64,000 nt of DNA. It comes from Hysterium pulicare CBS 123377. Taxonomy: Eukaryota; Ascomycota; Dothideomycetes; Hysteriales; Hysteriaceae. The stretch's first letter is position 1. Each line of letters begins with the position of its first letter. The translations under genes and the position numbers were made by a program. Of this stretch, positions 36,796-47,532 are shown in pieces. The stretch covers positions 1-64,000 of the forward strand of contig AJFK01000278.1 in assembly GCA_000467715.1 (NCBI GenBank), read 5' to 3'. The notes beneath the pieces were generated by a model. The model was not told the origin of the DNA. It was given only the letters and a program-made list of their open reading frames with translations, and ran no database searches.

Positions 36796-38090
36796 ATTAC
36801 TCAGATGTGGCGTTGGGGGATCTCATCGAAGTTTGTATGTGGCGGGTAGGAAAAGTGGATCGGAAAAGGTGTTATGTATCCTGGATGGCTGGATGGCGAG
36901 ATTGTGAAGGAAGGCAAAGTTTCAAACGTGACTTCTTCAGATATGCTGCTCTGTGATTTCATAAATGCGAGTATGTGGCATATGGGAAAAGAGTTGAATC
37001 TTGGCAACGTTGACGAGGGTTTTACCTCACTCAGCATCACCTCGAAAAGTCGATCAACCTTATCACATAGAGTCGTTTGCTATGATGATCTCCATCTCAC
37101 CGATTTCCAAATTGTTCAAGACTGAGCCCACAACATGCGTGAGGCTGCCAGATGATATTTAATCCCACAGACAGCCATCAGTCAGTTGCCTTGAACATTA
37201 TTTTTGAACTGCACCCGTTGCCCATTTGCAGTTGATCCATTGTCTAACCTCTAGCTTCTAGTGTGGTTGTCTGGAGTCAGTTTGACAGCGTCAAAAAGTA
37301 CCACGGAATTGATGAGGAAGTCAAAGTATTCATACCCAGTTCACAGATGACGAAGTAGGCATTACTAATCTCTAGCCACCACTTCTTCAAGCACGTGCTT
37401 CTTCAGCTCGAACCCCAAGGATATAAAAGCCTATACGCTCTCTCTCAGAATAAACGCGTTACTACAGGTGTTTGAGACTTTCTCGACCAAATGGAAGAGC
37501 AGCACCGACACATGGTGCTGGGGAGTATCTCCGTTCCCAAGTTAATCACTCGATGAGCTCTACTTCATAGACTTAGCAGTAAATTATGTGAGCTGCTCAC
37601 AACTAAGTGGAAAGCCTTGAGATGGTGGATGTTGGCAGCATTCTAAAAGCAATTCAGCATCCGCACCATGGAAGTTGGTGGAGTGTGTTCGAAAACAAGG
37701 AGGATCTGGTGGGACAAATTTGGAGTTTATGGTTTAATTAGCGTAATGAACTAAAGATAATGAAGGTCTTCGATTGGCGATTTTGATCAGTGATAGCTAA
37801 ATATCTGATACGGGAGTAGCACCATCGCAGGCATCATTAAATCGGAGTTCTCGGAACTGAAAAAAGGGGTATATAGTCATTATGAAGCATCCCGCAGCCG
37901 CTTGAAAGATCATAAGTACAAAAGTCTCGGTCAGCGAGATGTATTCGACCTGTGAGAGAGTATTAGAGGTCAGAGCGCTTCAGTTAGAAGAAGGGTTTCA
38001 GCTCGGACTTTACCTTGCCGTCATACTTAGCCACACAATTCATACACTCTTCTCTCGCGCCATAAGTAAACAGCTTCTTGCATCCCTTCA
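36796..38090. other. Gene-poor stretch with orphan promoter-like elements
   Basis: About 1.3 kb without a gene I can support. It has TATA-like elements at about 37421 (ATATAAAAG) and 37870 (GTATATAG). The first is preceded by the palindrome AAGCACGTGCTT (37389-37400) and followed by an Inr-like CT tract and an ATG opening only 21 codons (37491). These look like remains or regulatory parts of a lost or very small gene. Confidence 0.4.
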
Positions 38091-39044
38091 TCAACATTCC
38101 CAAAGCTCTAGATGTGCTCCCCAGGAGCTCCAGACACCCCACAAATGACTCACCGCTCCGGCGACCACACAAACGTGAAATAGCTGGTGGCTACTCCCCC
38201 AAATATCAAACCGGCCCCAGCTCAACCGTTCCGGCACCCGCGTCGAAAAGAACCCTGCTCCGGTTCCATAGCAAATCCCTTCAAGAAACCAGAACGGCAT
38301 GCCGGATCTCGCCCACATCTCATCCCAGCCATACTTCAACAGACCATGAGCAATTGGGGCGAAGCCTGATAATGCCGTCAAGACGAAGATAGTAGTGCGT
38401 CGACCACGCCAAAGGGGGCCTTGGAGCCTCGGATGGAGGACCAGCAGACTGGTGATTAGGATGAGTGATACGATCATGCCCCAGTAGACCTTTTGGAGGA
38501 AAGGCTCGCAGTAGAAACCGACATAGATGCCAGAGATGAAAGAGGAAAGAATCAATGAAAGGATGCCGCCATAGTCCATGAGCAGACACAATGAGGAAAT
38601 GGGATGGGAGTGATTCATCATCGTATGATACGTTGTCGAAAGACAGAAAGTCAATAGCGCGGAGAGAACATTGAGAGTGAAGACGAGACGGTCGGTAAGA
38701 GGTGCCGTAGGGTAATGGATGGTAATCAGATGTTGAATGGTTGGTAGGGCAAGAACTGTGATAACCGCCGGCACCAGATGAGTGTATATGTTGAGCGATT
38801 CATTGTGGAGATAGGTGAGTGAGTGAATGCATGTCTGGAAGGAGTTGGATACCGGTCGGTATCCTGTTCTAACCTGGGGATTGTCTTGATACCATGCTGG
38901 GAGTTCATCGAATGCGACGAGGCTCGGAAACCTCGGATGGCCCGGAGAAATTTCTTGCGCGTCCTGGAATTGTCCTGCTTCAGGCCCGGCCTTTTGCAAT
39001 GCGAGTTTTGGTTTCCTTAACGTGAGAAATATGGTTGATGCCAT
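38091..39044 (-). CDS. PAQR/Izh family seven-transmembrane protein (hemolysin III related)
   Basis: Single exon, 317 aa from the ATG at 39044; the frame opens from an upstream ATG at 39068 (325 aa, MRRRILYK first). PAQR proteins are membrane receptors or lipid hydrolases; yeast Izh proteins affect zinc and sterol/sphingolipid homeostasis. Motif A is present as HNESLNIYTHL (ExxNxxxH), motif B as SxxxH in STTYH with LMDYGGI, and motif C as HQLFHVCVVAGAVSH. These residues form the proposed zinc site and are all intact. Seven hydrophobic segments can be traced from about residue 85. The cytosolic N-terminus carries LPAWYQDNPQVRTGYR, typical of the family. Confidence 0.93.
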   Translation of the reverse strand: MASTIFLTLRKPKLALQKAGPEAGQFQDAQEISPGHPRFPSLVAFDELPAWYQDNPQVRTGYRPVSNSFQTCIHSLTYLHNESLNIYTHLVPAVITVLALPTIQHLITIHYPTAPLTDRLVFTLNVLSALLTFCLSTTYHTMMNHSHPISSLCLLMDYGGILSLILSSFISGIYVGFYCEPFLQKVYWGMIVSLILITSLLVLHPRLQGPLWRGRRTTIFVLTALSGFAPIAHGLLKYGWDEMWARSGMPFWFLEGICYGTGAGFFSTRVPERLSWGRFDIWGSSHQLFHVCVVAGAVSHLWGVWSSWGAHLELWEC

Positions 39045-39525
39045 CTTGTAGAGAATACGCCGACGCATATATCAGAAAGGAACGCTGTACGCCGCCGAAT
39101 ATTTACACTGTAGGTACAAGGCAAATGCGTGTACACGAAATAACAAAAGAGACATTGAATGAAGAGAACCTAAGTTTATTTCCAGGGGAAGGCGCAAAAT
39201 TTTGCGAGGGGTTTGTTATTAGATAAGTGTCGGTTGCATCGGAGATAAACTGAATCTTGGCATGACGTTGGAAATCGCGAGATTAAACGGTTCACGTGGA
39301 CAGCCTCATGTCGGCTGTATGGAAAGTCATTAGTACCCGTGCACGGGGAAGGGGGTTTTGGTATGTGGGCCCTGCAAATCGATGAAAGTAACCAAAGACT
39401 GAATATTACATTGATGATGATGAATGGTTCTGAGATAAACCTAGCAGAATGCCCTCGATAGCACTATGCGCCGAAACGTGCCAAAATCCTATGCATGCAT
39501 CCCAAGTACTCCAAGGCTATGCAGT
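39045..39525. other. Intergenic gap between PAQR gene and acid phosphatase
   Basis: About 480 bp; PAQR promoter side includes one CACGTG (about 39293-39298). No gene supported. Confidence 0.4.
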
Positions 39526-40917
39526 TCAATAGATAGTTAGTACATCTGTAGAATTAGAATAATCCACGCTGCATTTTTGACTATATCCACCCATAAGTTG
39601 GCCACGCTCATCGACGTATGCCTTGAATTTATCTCGAGAGCAGCTCTCACCAGGTCCATCCGAACAGCCGGGAAGGGGTTGGGGGCTCTGATTGACGGAA
39701 ACCCTGTAATATTCTCCAGTATCGAAGCCATAGCTATCGCAGCTCATTTTCTCAATGGCAATGTTGGTCAAGAACGGGATGATGCGCGATGACTGCCAAG
39801 CACGACGGTAGTTCTGTGTAGTGAGAGGCATAGTGGCATTGACGTCGTCTCCTCCAGAGAATTCCGAGTTATTGAATAAGCCCATGGCGACAAGGACCGT
39901 AGGCGGTAGTTCTCTGTGCGTGAAAGATACGTAAATGTCTTGCGAGTCAGAGCTATTGGAGTCGCTCGATAGTAAAAGTTCGGCAGTAGCATTCAGCCAT
40001 GGATAACCAAGCACCCCAGCAATCGGATTGCCATAGCCGGTATTGTAGTGGTACTGAATGTCGTTGGTGTATTCGAACCCAAGCCATTCGTTTGGTGAGA
40101 ATACCTCTAAGGAGCAGAAAGGTGAGGAGCCCCGAATGACAGTTTCGTATCCGCACAACTCCTGCATTCCAACTATATCGTTCGGGGTGAAGTTGAACGC
40201 TGGTGCAAGATCATGGAAGCGTTCGATTATGGGCTTGGTGTAGGCCTTTTGGTAAACCTTTGAGATGAGGTTGTCAGTATCGCTGTGATCACGTAGGTCG
40301 ATCTTATAGCATACCCCGGATTGCTTGCTACCAGCTGATGAGCTGTATGCGGGACAGCCCTCGTGTGGTGTCAAAGAGTCCGCACCCTCTTGTTCCGATT
40401 CGCTCACAGAAACCACTTGTGTCTCGTTGGTGGACATTACCAACCCTTCAAGAAAGGATTGTGCACTCTTCTCCGTTCTCTCCGCCGTAGACGTCCACAG
40501 CTTCTTCGGAGCGTCAAAGGTTGGATATCTCTGGTTCACTTGCACACCCAGTTGGAAAGCTTCCAATTGGCCAACCTTTGTCAATTTCTCCTGCTCAGCG
40601 TCTGTTATAGGTGTCTTCCATGTTGAGAGGAACGACAGTGGTCCGGCCTTTGTCCAGTCCACACTAGAATTTTTCAGCTTCTCCACAAATGGATCAATAT
40701 ACACTTCGTAATCGAAGTCATTGGCGTAGATGGCCGCGTGCCTGATTAAATAAGCAGCTTGCGTGACATTGCATCCTTGGGAGGGCTTCGGATCGAGAGG
40801 AGGGTCGGAAGGTTCGAAGTAGGGTGCAATGCCGGCTAGATGTTGCAGGGGATCAAAGGAGTAGGCTGCAAGAGCAACATTAGAGAAAGCAACTGGCAAA
40901 GCGAGTGAGGAACGCAT
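39526..40917 (-). CDS. Secreted histidine acid phosphatase-like protein
   Basis: Single exon, 463 aa, with a hydrophobic N-terminus (LALPVAFSNVALAAYS) read as a signal peptide and many N-x-S/T sites. The histidine phosphatase fold is shown by YLIRHAAIYANDFDYE (about 55-70, with RH), LTKVGQLEAFQLGVQVNQRYP, LWTSTAERTEKSAQSF and the late FTHRELPPTVLVAMGLFN. Conserved cysteines are spaced as in fungal acid phosphatases/phytases. The catalytic loop is RHAAIYA rather than RHGxRxP, and the second motif is HRE rather than HD. I recall similar loops in a fungal subgroup, but the substrate cannot be assigned. TGYGNPIAGVLGYPWLNAT is also typical of the subgroup. Confidence 0.85.
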   Translation of the reverse strand: MRSSLALPVAFSNVALAAYSFDPLQHLAGIAPYFEPSDPPLDPKPSQGCNVTQAAYLIRHAAIYANDFDYEVYIDPFVEKLKNSSVDWTKAGPLSFLSTWKTPITDAEQEKLTKVGQLEAFQLGVQVNQRYPTFDAPKKLWTSTAERTEKSAQSFLEGLVMSTNETQVVSVSESEQEGADSLTPHEGCPAYSSSAGSKQSGVCYKIDLRDHSDTDNLISKVYQKAYTKPIIERFHDLAPAFNFTPNDIVGMQELCGYETVIRGSSPFCSLEVFSPNEWLGFEYTNDIQYHYNTGYGNPIAGVLGYPWLNATAELLLSSDSNSSDSQDIYVSFTHRELPPTVLVAMGLFNNSEFSGGDDVNATMPLTTQNYRRAWQSSRIIPFLTNIAIEKMSCDSYGFDTGEYYRVSVNQSPQPLPGCSDGPGESCSRDKFKAYVDERGQLMGGYSQKCSVDYSNSTDVLTIY

Positions 40918-42043
40918 GGCAGCTTGTGTTCTCGAGCACCGTGGATGAAGTCGAAGTAGTTGGCTTACCTTAGGTATTTGAAGCCATGATTCCGACTATG
41001 TCATGGCCCCAAATGCTGTCAATAAGGCCCGTCTGTATAAGAGTAGGGACCACTTCCCCTAAGTGAGGGTGAATTGGCCTGGAGATGACGCCGTTACCAG
41101 CATTGCATGCTGACGCAGGAACGAAAATCAAGGCGGCGCCCTCCCGCCAAGGCTGTTTGGCCGTTGCTTGGCATATCTAGAGGCTTGGCGTCTCCACCCT
41201 CGGCCTTCCGCTGCCTCTCATTGCATCGCTCTGTTCGAATATCCTCAAGGGTTCAACTTGGATTCCATATCCTGTCCTTTCCCTTTGCTTACTTCGGAAA
41301 CCATCGAGTGTCATCCACAACTGGGGAAAGGACATGATTCCGAACTATTTCACATTGCTTTACGCAAAACATATACGAATCTAGGACTCATTGCTCTAGA
41401 GCTCGTTGCCGTACTGAAGAAAGCTGGTGCATTTTCTCTAGAAATGTATCGTGCAAGTCGGTATTAAGCATCTTTCCCCATGCTTCAATCCATCTATGCA
41501 GAAGGAGGGCTCAGCACATGGGGTGTTCGACGCGTTTTACAGAAGGCGTTTTCTCGCAAGCTTCATTTTTACATACAAACCAATTGCGAGCTCTGTACAA
41601 TCGACCTTGATGGATTGCCTAGTACGCACATGACATCAGCAAAGAACCCTCGTCTCCGCCGAAGCAGTGAAAAGGTTTGGACTCGACTTTGAATCTCTGT
41701 CCCCTATTAGCGCGATGATTTGCTTTTTGATCATTTGTCATTTTCGGCTTCTTTTCCAATCCGATGACACGGGGCCAACTTTAAGTCGAAGGGCATGTGG
41801 GTACGAACAAAAGTGAGTATGCCAAAATAGGGATCAGTTCCATCTTAATGGCCTTGCTATATAATCATGTGGGCTTCATTTTAATCATCTGCCCTTGGGG
41901 GCAAACCGACCTTTCCCCACCCTTGAGGTTCCACGGAGGGTATAAAACATCTCTTCCAGTAAGAGTATATTCTGGTAAATGGCTTTCATAGGTATTTCGT
42001 TGTATGTTCCTTACAGCACTGTTCCTCTTTGAATGAACCCAAG
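40918..42043. other. Divergent intergenic region between acid phosphatase and Argonaute-like gene
   Basis: About 1.1 kb. No gene supported; open frames are short. A GTATTTCG..TTACAG stretch (about 41991-42016) just before the Argonaute-like start could be a small 5' UTR intron, but at about 26 bp it is probably too short. Confidence 0.35.
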
Positions 42044-45000
42044 ATGTCGAGCCCCTCTAGCAAAAATTCTCCTCGGCCATCCGAAAAGGAAATGAAGAAA
42101 ACCAACTCAGCAACCAGTATCAATGGCTCTCCTCGATCTCTTCCGAATGGTACTCCAAAAGGTACCCCTTGAGCCGCGGCAAAAGCTCCCCTCATTCATC
42201 GGTGAATGGCAGCTACAATTCGAGCAGTTCAAGCAGTTCCAGGAGTTCGGCCTCAGGCAAAAGCACACCGAGAACCACTGTTAATGGCGACTCAATCGGC
42301 GAAATCGAGAGAAAAATGACGTCTACTCACTTATCCTCTTCTCCCAACGGACAAATCAGCAGCGGCAGAGGTTCCGGCTCAAGTAAGGGCAATCCTCGAT
42401 CAACTGCTGCTGGTTCTTCACTTAGTGCTATGGAAGGGCTAGTGCAAGGTTTTCAAACTATCCCCTCTCGAAATGATTCCAAAAAGCTCCTCGGGAAGCT
42501 CTTGTACCAACTTGAGTCGACACCCGCTCTCGAGATCCTTTCTCTAGAGACTTCGATCAATGGACTAGCTGTAGAGAGCCGTGCATTCAGGAGGGAAATC
42601 CTCGACAAGTTCATAGGTGGTAAACTTAAGAAGCAGGTTCGCGACTCAGCTGTCATCGACCTATGGGTACCTGGCCACCAAGTCGACCGTGTAATTATCC
42701 CTATCAACAACTTGAGAGAGAAAAGATCTGGAATCGAAGCCGAGATGCCACACACGGTTGAGAATATCGGAAAGCAAGGCGAAGACGTACGGAATGCAGT
42801 CCTTAACATCAAAGACTTAAAGCCGGAGCTATCCAAGGACGATGACAATTATTTAACAACCCTCGACTTCCTGTTTCGCGCCTATGCTAGTACTGCACAA
42901 CCACCAGCAAAATACACCAATAGGGACTACTTTGTTAGCGAGCTGTTACAAGTTCACGGTAACCAAAAGGGCTCTTCCCCAAGCAAGACGAATGCCAAGT
43001 TTGAATACTACATCCGATATAAGCCCTCAATTAAACCAGGCCCAGATCATCCAGTCCTTCAGTTTGAATTCGATGTTGCAGCCTTTCCCAAATCGGGCCG
43101 TCTTATTGACATGGTACGGTACTGTCTTGGAGAGGACGTTTTTCTGAATGAGCTTGCACAAAAGGGACCATCTTTCAACAGGCTTAGAAGGCTGCTCTTG
43201 GGGCTTCGGGTCTGCCGTACATACACTCCGCTCGACAGTAAGAAAAGTGCTCAGATCCGCAAGCAATTACCTAAAGAAAAGGTACTGAGCCGCGACAACC
43301 CTAGCAGCTTGATCAGTACTATCGGTTTGCCTGGAGATATTAACGCATTCAAGCCAAGAGGAGAGGAGGAGAAAATCGATGTGGATGACTACTTTCGGAT
43401 GCGCAAGTAATCCCCATACTTCCCAGAAAATATTTAAGCTGACTGGACTGCCGCAGACATCGAACATGGTGGCCTAGCTTATCCTAAACTTCCTTACGCT
43501 AACATTGGTCGCTCACAAGCCTCGAAGGAGAGCTGGGTACCTTTGGAATTTCTATGGATCCATGGGGATCAGACCGTCAACAAAGCAAGCTTTTGCAAGT
43601 CTGAGTTCGAAAGTGTACGGAATGAAGTTTTAGGCTCCATCGGCGAAAAAGGAGAGTGTCTCGAAGCTATCAGTAAGAATTGTATCCAAGAAGTGAGTGA
43701 CCTCCATCTCGAACGAATTCACTGTTTGCTAAAACCTTTCAGGTCTCGAAGAAGAATGTCTTCAAAATCAGTTGCCAACCACCATCTCGGATCCTGTTTC
43801 CAAAGGCTACCAAGGAGGCTTCGCCGAAGAATGCCCCTCTGAACAAGAAGAGCAAGCAAAATCTCCACGAGCGCCTGAAGGCCGAAAAACCCGGGAGCTG
43901 GAAATAACTTGGGGTCATCCACGTATGTCCTGAGAGTCGGAGCGATGAAAAGTCGGAAGGGTTTGTCGTTGGCTTTCACGCAAGGTTTAAGTCCGAACTC
44001 ACCAAATCAAAAATACCCAGTGGACTCTTTAATTGCGAAAGAATTAACGACGGCAAGGATCTTGCAACCAAGAGATCCACCCTGATGAATACGTTCAGTT
44101 ATCTCAGGTCAGAGGGGGTATTGCTTGGCCTGGTTAACACCCACAAGAAGAGTAAACGAGATATTTATGCTGACTTGAAGAGTTTTGGCGATGTGGATCT
44201 TGGTATTCTCTCCATCTGTGCGGAACAAAAGACACTGAAAAAGCTATGCAAGGAAAATTTGAAAGTGGACAATGGGAACTATTTCCCTCAAAATATTGCT
44301 CGCAAGATAAGGTTCATGGGAGGGGGAACCAACTATGCGACCAACCCACACGCGACCCTGGAAAAGATTTTGGACACTAAGAAACACGGTCCAGTCATGA
44401 TCGTTGGAGCTCATATTGCTCATCCGGGTGCAGGGACAACGAAACATTGTCCCTCTGTGGCGACAGTTGTTGCTAGTATAGATAAGAACCCAGTTCACTA
44501 CCTGGAATCTATGCGTCTCCAGAGGACGTTTCAAAGGACAAAGACCGGCAACAAGACGAAAAATGAAGTCGAGGACACAATCTCTGGTCTCAAGGAGATG
44601 ATGCAAGAGAGGCTGGATGCCTGGTTGGCGAGGAATCAAGGGAAACCCCCAAAGACTGTTTTCTTCTATCGGGACAGTATCTCAAAGCAGGCGACTGAGA
44701 TCCAAGAAAGGGAATGCCAACTCATAGTTGACGCCTTTGGAAACCATGGAACACCGTCCATTACGTACATTTGGGTAGAGAGACACCGAGACTTGCGCAT
44801 ACCATCGAACGACGTCGACCAGCAGAAAGGACGATTTTCCTTTTCTCCGGACGATAAACCCGGGCATTACACCTACCATGTGGAACACAACGGTGTAGAA
44901 GTTAGCCGCAAGCATGTAACGGATTTCGTAAGTTTCATATCTCCATTATCCTACTGCGTAACAACATCATTTAACAATACCAGACAAAAGAATTAAATAA

Positions 45001-45268
45001 GAGCAACCAGCTGGCTCGGAACGTTACCTACGCTCTTCCCGTCTTCTACGCACAAAAGCTCTCATCTGGTGGTCTTGATTACATCGGCTCTGGAGTGAGA
45101 AACGGACTGATTAGCCCCGAGGAGCTTAAGGAAGCCACAAGTCATGAAAGCCTTAATCGAGTCGCTGACGAAATGACAAGATTGACTGAGAGGAAGATCT
45201 TCAAATTGCACGGACGGAGGAAGAATCCTTGGAAGGCGGAATTAGATGATAAGATGTTTTATCTCTGA
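42044..45268 (+). CDS. Argonaute-family protein, degenerate PIWI site, one in-frame stop (possible pseudogene)
   Basis: Best model: 42044..42161, 42257..43402, 43457..43692, 43743..44927, 44984..45268, about 989 residues. Argonautes bind guide RNA in RNA silencing. A Ser/Pro/Gly/Asn-rich N-terminus is followed by ArgoL1 (FNRLRRLLLGLRVCRTYTPL), PAZ (about 330-500: STIGLPGDINAFKPRGEE, VDDYF, AYPKLPYANIG), MID and PIWI (about 620-970). PIWI shows GAHIAHPGAG, VVASIDKNPVHYLESMRLQ, VFFYRDSIS and ALPVFYAQKL. Normal slicers have GADVTHP and YYAHL/YYADL, so the first Asp is His and the last His/Asp is Gln; only YRD remains. A TAA (43905-43907) interrupts the otherwise open fourth exon. Intron 2 is GC-AG (GCAAGT at 43403). 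The first splice (42162-42256) is needed to change frame and is uncertain; alternative start ATG 42317. Confidence 0.75.
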
Positions 45269-45495
45269 TCTTGCGTATGGATGGGGATGAAATGGACTGC
45301 GAAGGATGCTTTCCATTGATGTTTTGCTGGCTGTCGGGGAACTCAACTTGCTCGCTGTCGCTTTTTTGGCCCTTTAGTTAACTCGCTATGCGTTCTATGT
45401 TTCGGGGAGCGTGATTTATTGATTTGGCGTTCGGCTGGGGGAAGTAAGTTTAGATTAGCAATGCAAGTCATCCGACTCTAAAATGTGAATGAATA

Positions 45496-45681
45496 CTACC
45501 ACACAATCTCCTCCTCTGGTCGAAGCTGTGCCTGGAGCATTTTCATCAATATGCTAGCAGCGTAAAATATCTCTACCTGGGTGCTTTCCTGTTGATTTGC
45601 GAGTCTTGCTGACCTCCGAGGCGTGGCTGTCTTCGCTGGCTTGCGCTGTGAAGTTGTTGACTTGGTTGTTCTTCGTGACAT
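45496..45681 (-). CDS. Weak hypothetical small basic protein, 61 aa
   Basis: ATG at 45681 opens 61 codons: an Arg/Thr/Ser/Lys-rich first half (SRRTTKSTTSQRKPAKTA, then RRSARLAN) and a helical second half (AASILMKMLQAQLRPEEE). No family recognised. The basic start could be nuclear. Could be a chance frame. Confidence 0.3.
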   Translation of the reverse strand: MSRRTTKSTTSQRKPAKTATPRRSARLANQQESTQVEIFYAASILMKMLQAQLRPEEEIVW

Positions 45682-46268
45682 GTTCAAAGTTTGATCGTAA
45701 GGACTGTGAGTAGTTGAAAATGATAGAATCGGAGGGTAAGAATTGTTGAAGTGATTAAGACAATTGAGAATATAACCTGTTGGGTTAGCGATGGGCTTCA
45801 TGGCCATCTTGTTAACTACAACATGCATAAAGGCAAGCTGAGGTGCTCTTTGTCTGAAAGACACAATGACAAAGGACGTCGGCCATGGTTAAGGGATTGT
45901 CTGCATGAGAACGCCTTGAAAGTGCAATGCAACAATAGGACTGGATTATGTGATGCTAAGTTTGCGCATCGGGATCGGAATCTCAAAAATCGATCATGCA
46001 CGAGCCATGCCGGCTACGGAGTTGTAGCCCAGCCAGTCACGGTAAGCCATGTTAAAATATGGGCGCTTCCCCAGATGAGCCTGAGCCGCATCGTCATCGC
46101 AGAATTCACATGAACGTGACACAGGCTTTCCCAATGGCTACGTCAACCTCGGACACTAAGAGTTGGACGGGACTTTCATTCTTTTCCTCGTAACAAACAC
46201 TTCTCCTACTCAACTCTCCCCTCGTCTTCCACTTTTCTTCTTACCGACTCTCACACAACAATTTGAAC
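45682..46268. other. Upstream region of the mitochondrial gene
   Basis: About 590 bp with no further gene seen. CT-rich leader before 46269. Confidence 0.4.
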
Positions 46269-47532
46269 ATGTTTACTTCCAGAATCGCCTTCCGTACCTC
46301 ACGGATTGCCCAGCGTGGAGCTTTTCGCCCCATCCGCAATGCCCGTTTCCAGTCCAGCTCACCGAGCGGCTCCAGTGCTTCCCATCCAGCGGTCACCGGA
46401 GCGATCGCGGGCGCAGCCTCTGCTTTCCTCGGCGGATACGCATGGTACCATTTCTCCGGTGCAAAGACCCTTGTCCAGACTTCAAAGCAGGTGCAGTCGT
46501 ACGTCGACTCCACAAAACAGAAATTGAAGGAGTCCACACCCGAACCCAATGAAGCGATACAATGGCTACGAGAAACGTCGATGAGCTATGCAAAGTACTT
46601 TCCTGGCGCGAGCAGCTATGTGGAGGCTGTGTTCAACGACCTCGATGCCATCAGGAACAAACACGGCGACCAGGTAGATGCCATCGTGAAGGATGCATAT
46701 GAGGAGCTTAGGGCTGTGAGCAATCAGAAGTTTAGCATGCAGACAGCTCAACAGGTAGCTATCCCTTGATTTCGTATTAACCTACGATGAATTTGGAGCA
46801 TGAACTGATAAAAACCTGCAATAGGCTTGGGAAGTCCTCGAGAAACACCTCAAACGTATTGTAGACCTCGCTGGTGATGCCGGCCAGGACATTCTGAACA
46901 ACCATCCTGAGTTGAAGAACAAACTTGGAGGATCATTCGACCAATTGAAGGAGTTAGGCGATCAGCTTGGGCCGGAAGCCAAGAAGCAAGTCGACCAGAC
47001 TTGGGACCAGATCACCGATGTCCTACACAGCGGCATCAACTTCACGACGGCAGACAAGATCAGAAAGATCGTTGAAGAGAAAATGGAAGTCGTCAAGAAG
47101 ATGGGCGATGAAGTATGGAAGAAGGGCATGGAGCAGGCCAAACCATATCTTGACAAGAACCCCAAAGTTAAGCAGCTGGTAGAAGAGAATAAGAAGTCGC
47201 TCATGCAGGGAAACTTGCAGGAGCTTTGGGACAAGGTCAAGTCCGCAGTCGACTCCGGTAATACTGGTGATCTCGAGGACTACGTGAAGAGTGCATCCAA
47301 GAGCGCGTCGGATAAGGCGAAGTCAAGCGGATGGGGCGGTCTGGATAAGTACATTACAGCCGTTCCTGGTGGTGATCAGATCCTTCCGAAGCTTTCTCAG
47401 TTATCGGATATTGCGCAAGAACACGGACAAGAGGCTGAGAACCTGTTGAAGGAGACGGTGAATGAAATTGGCCAGGTATTGTCAAAGAAGTCGCAGCAAG
47501 CTCAGGATCTGGCGAAGAAGGCGTCGAAATAA
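46269..47532 (+). CDS. Mitochondrial helical protein of unknown function
   Basis: CDS is join(46269..46754, 46825..47532), 397 aa. The first 30 residues are Arg/Ser/Phe-rich without acid (TSRIAFRTSRIAQRGAFRP), a strong mitochondrial presequence. A Gly/Ala hydrophobic segment with a likely TM follows (TGAIAGAASAFLGGYAWYHF). The rest is highly charged amphipathic helix, with repeated QLKELGDQLGPEAKKQVDQ-like segments, similar in look to apolipoprotein or LEA proteins. It is probably a single-pass inner-membrane protein. I recognise the type from other filamentous fungi but know no function. One 70-bp intron. Confidence 0.8.

Noticed and set aside
36874-37125. 83-aa plus-strand frame after the 36.3 kb gene
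   Set aside because: No domain, no splice or promoter support directly upstream; overlaps an equally long minus-strand frame.
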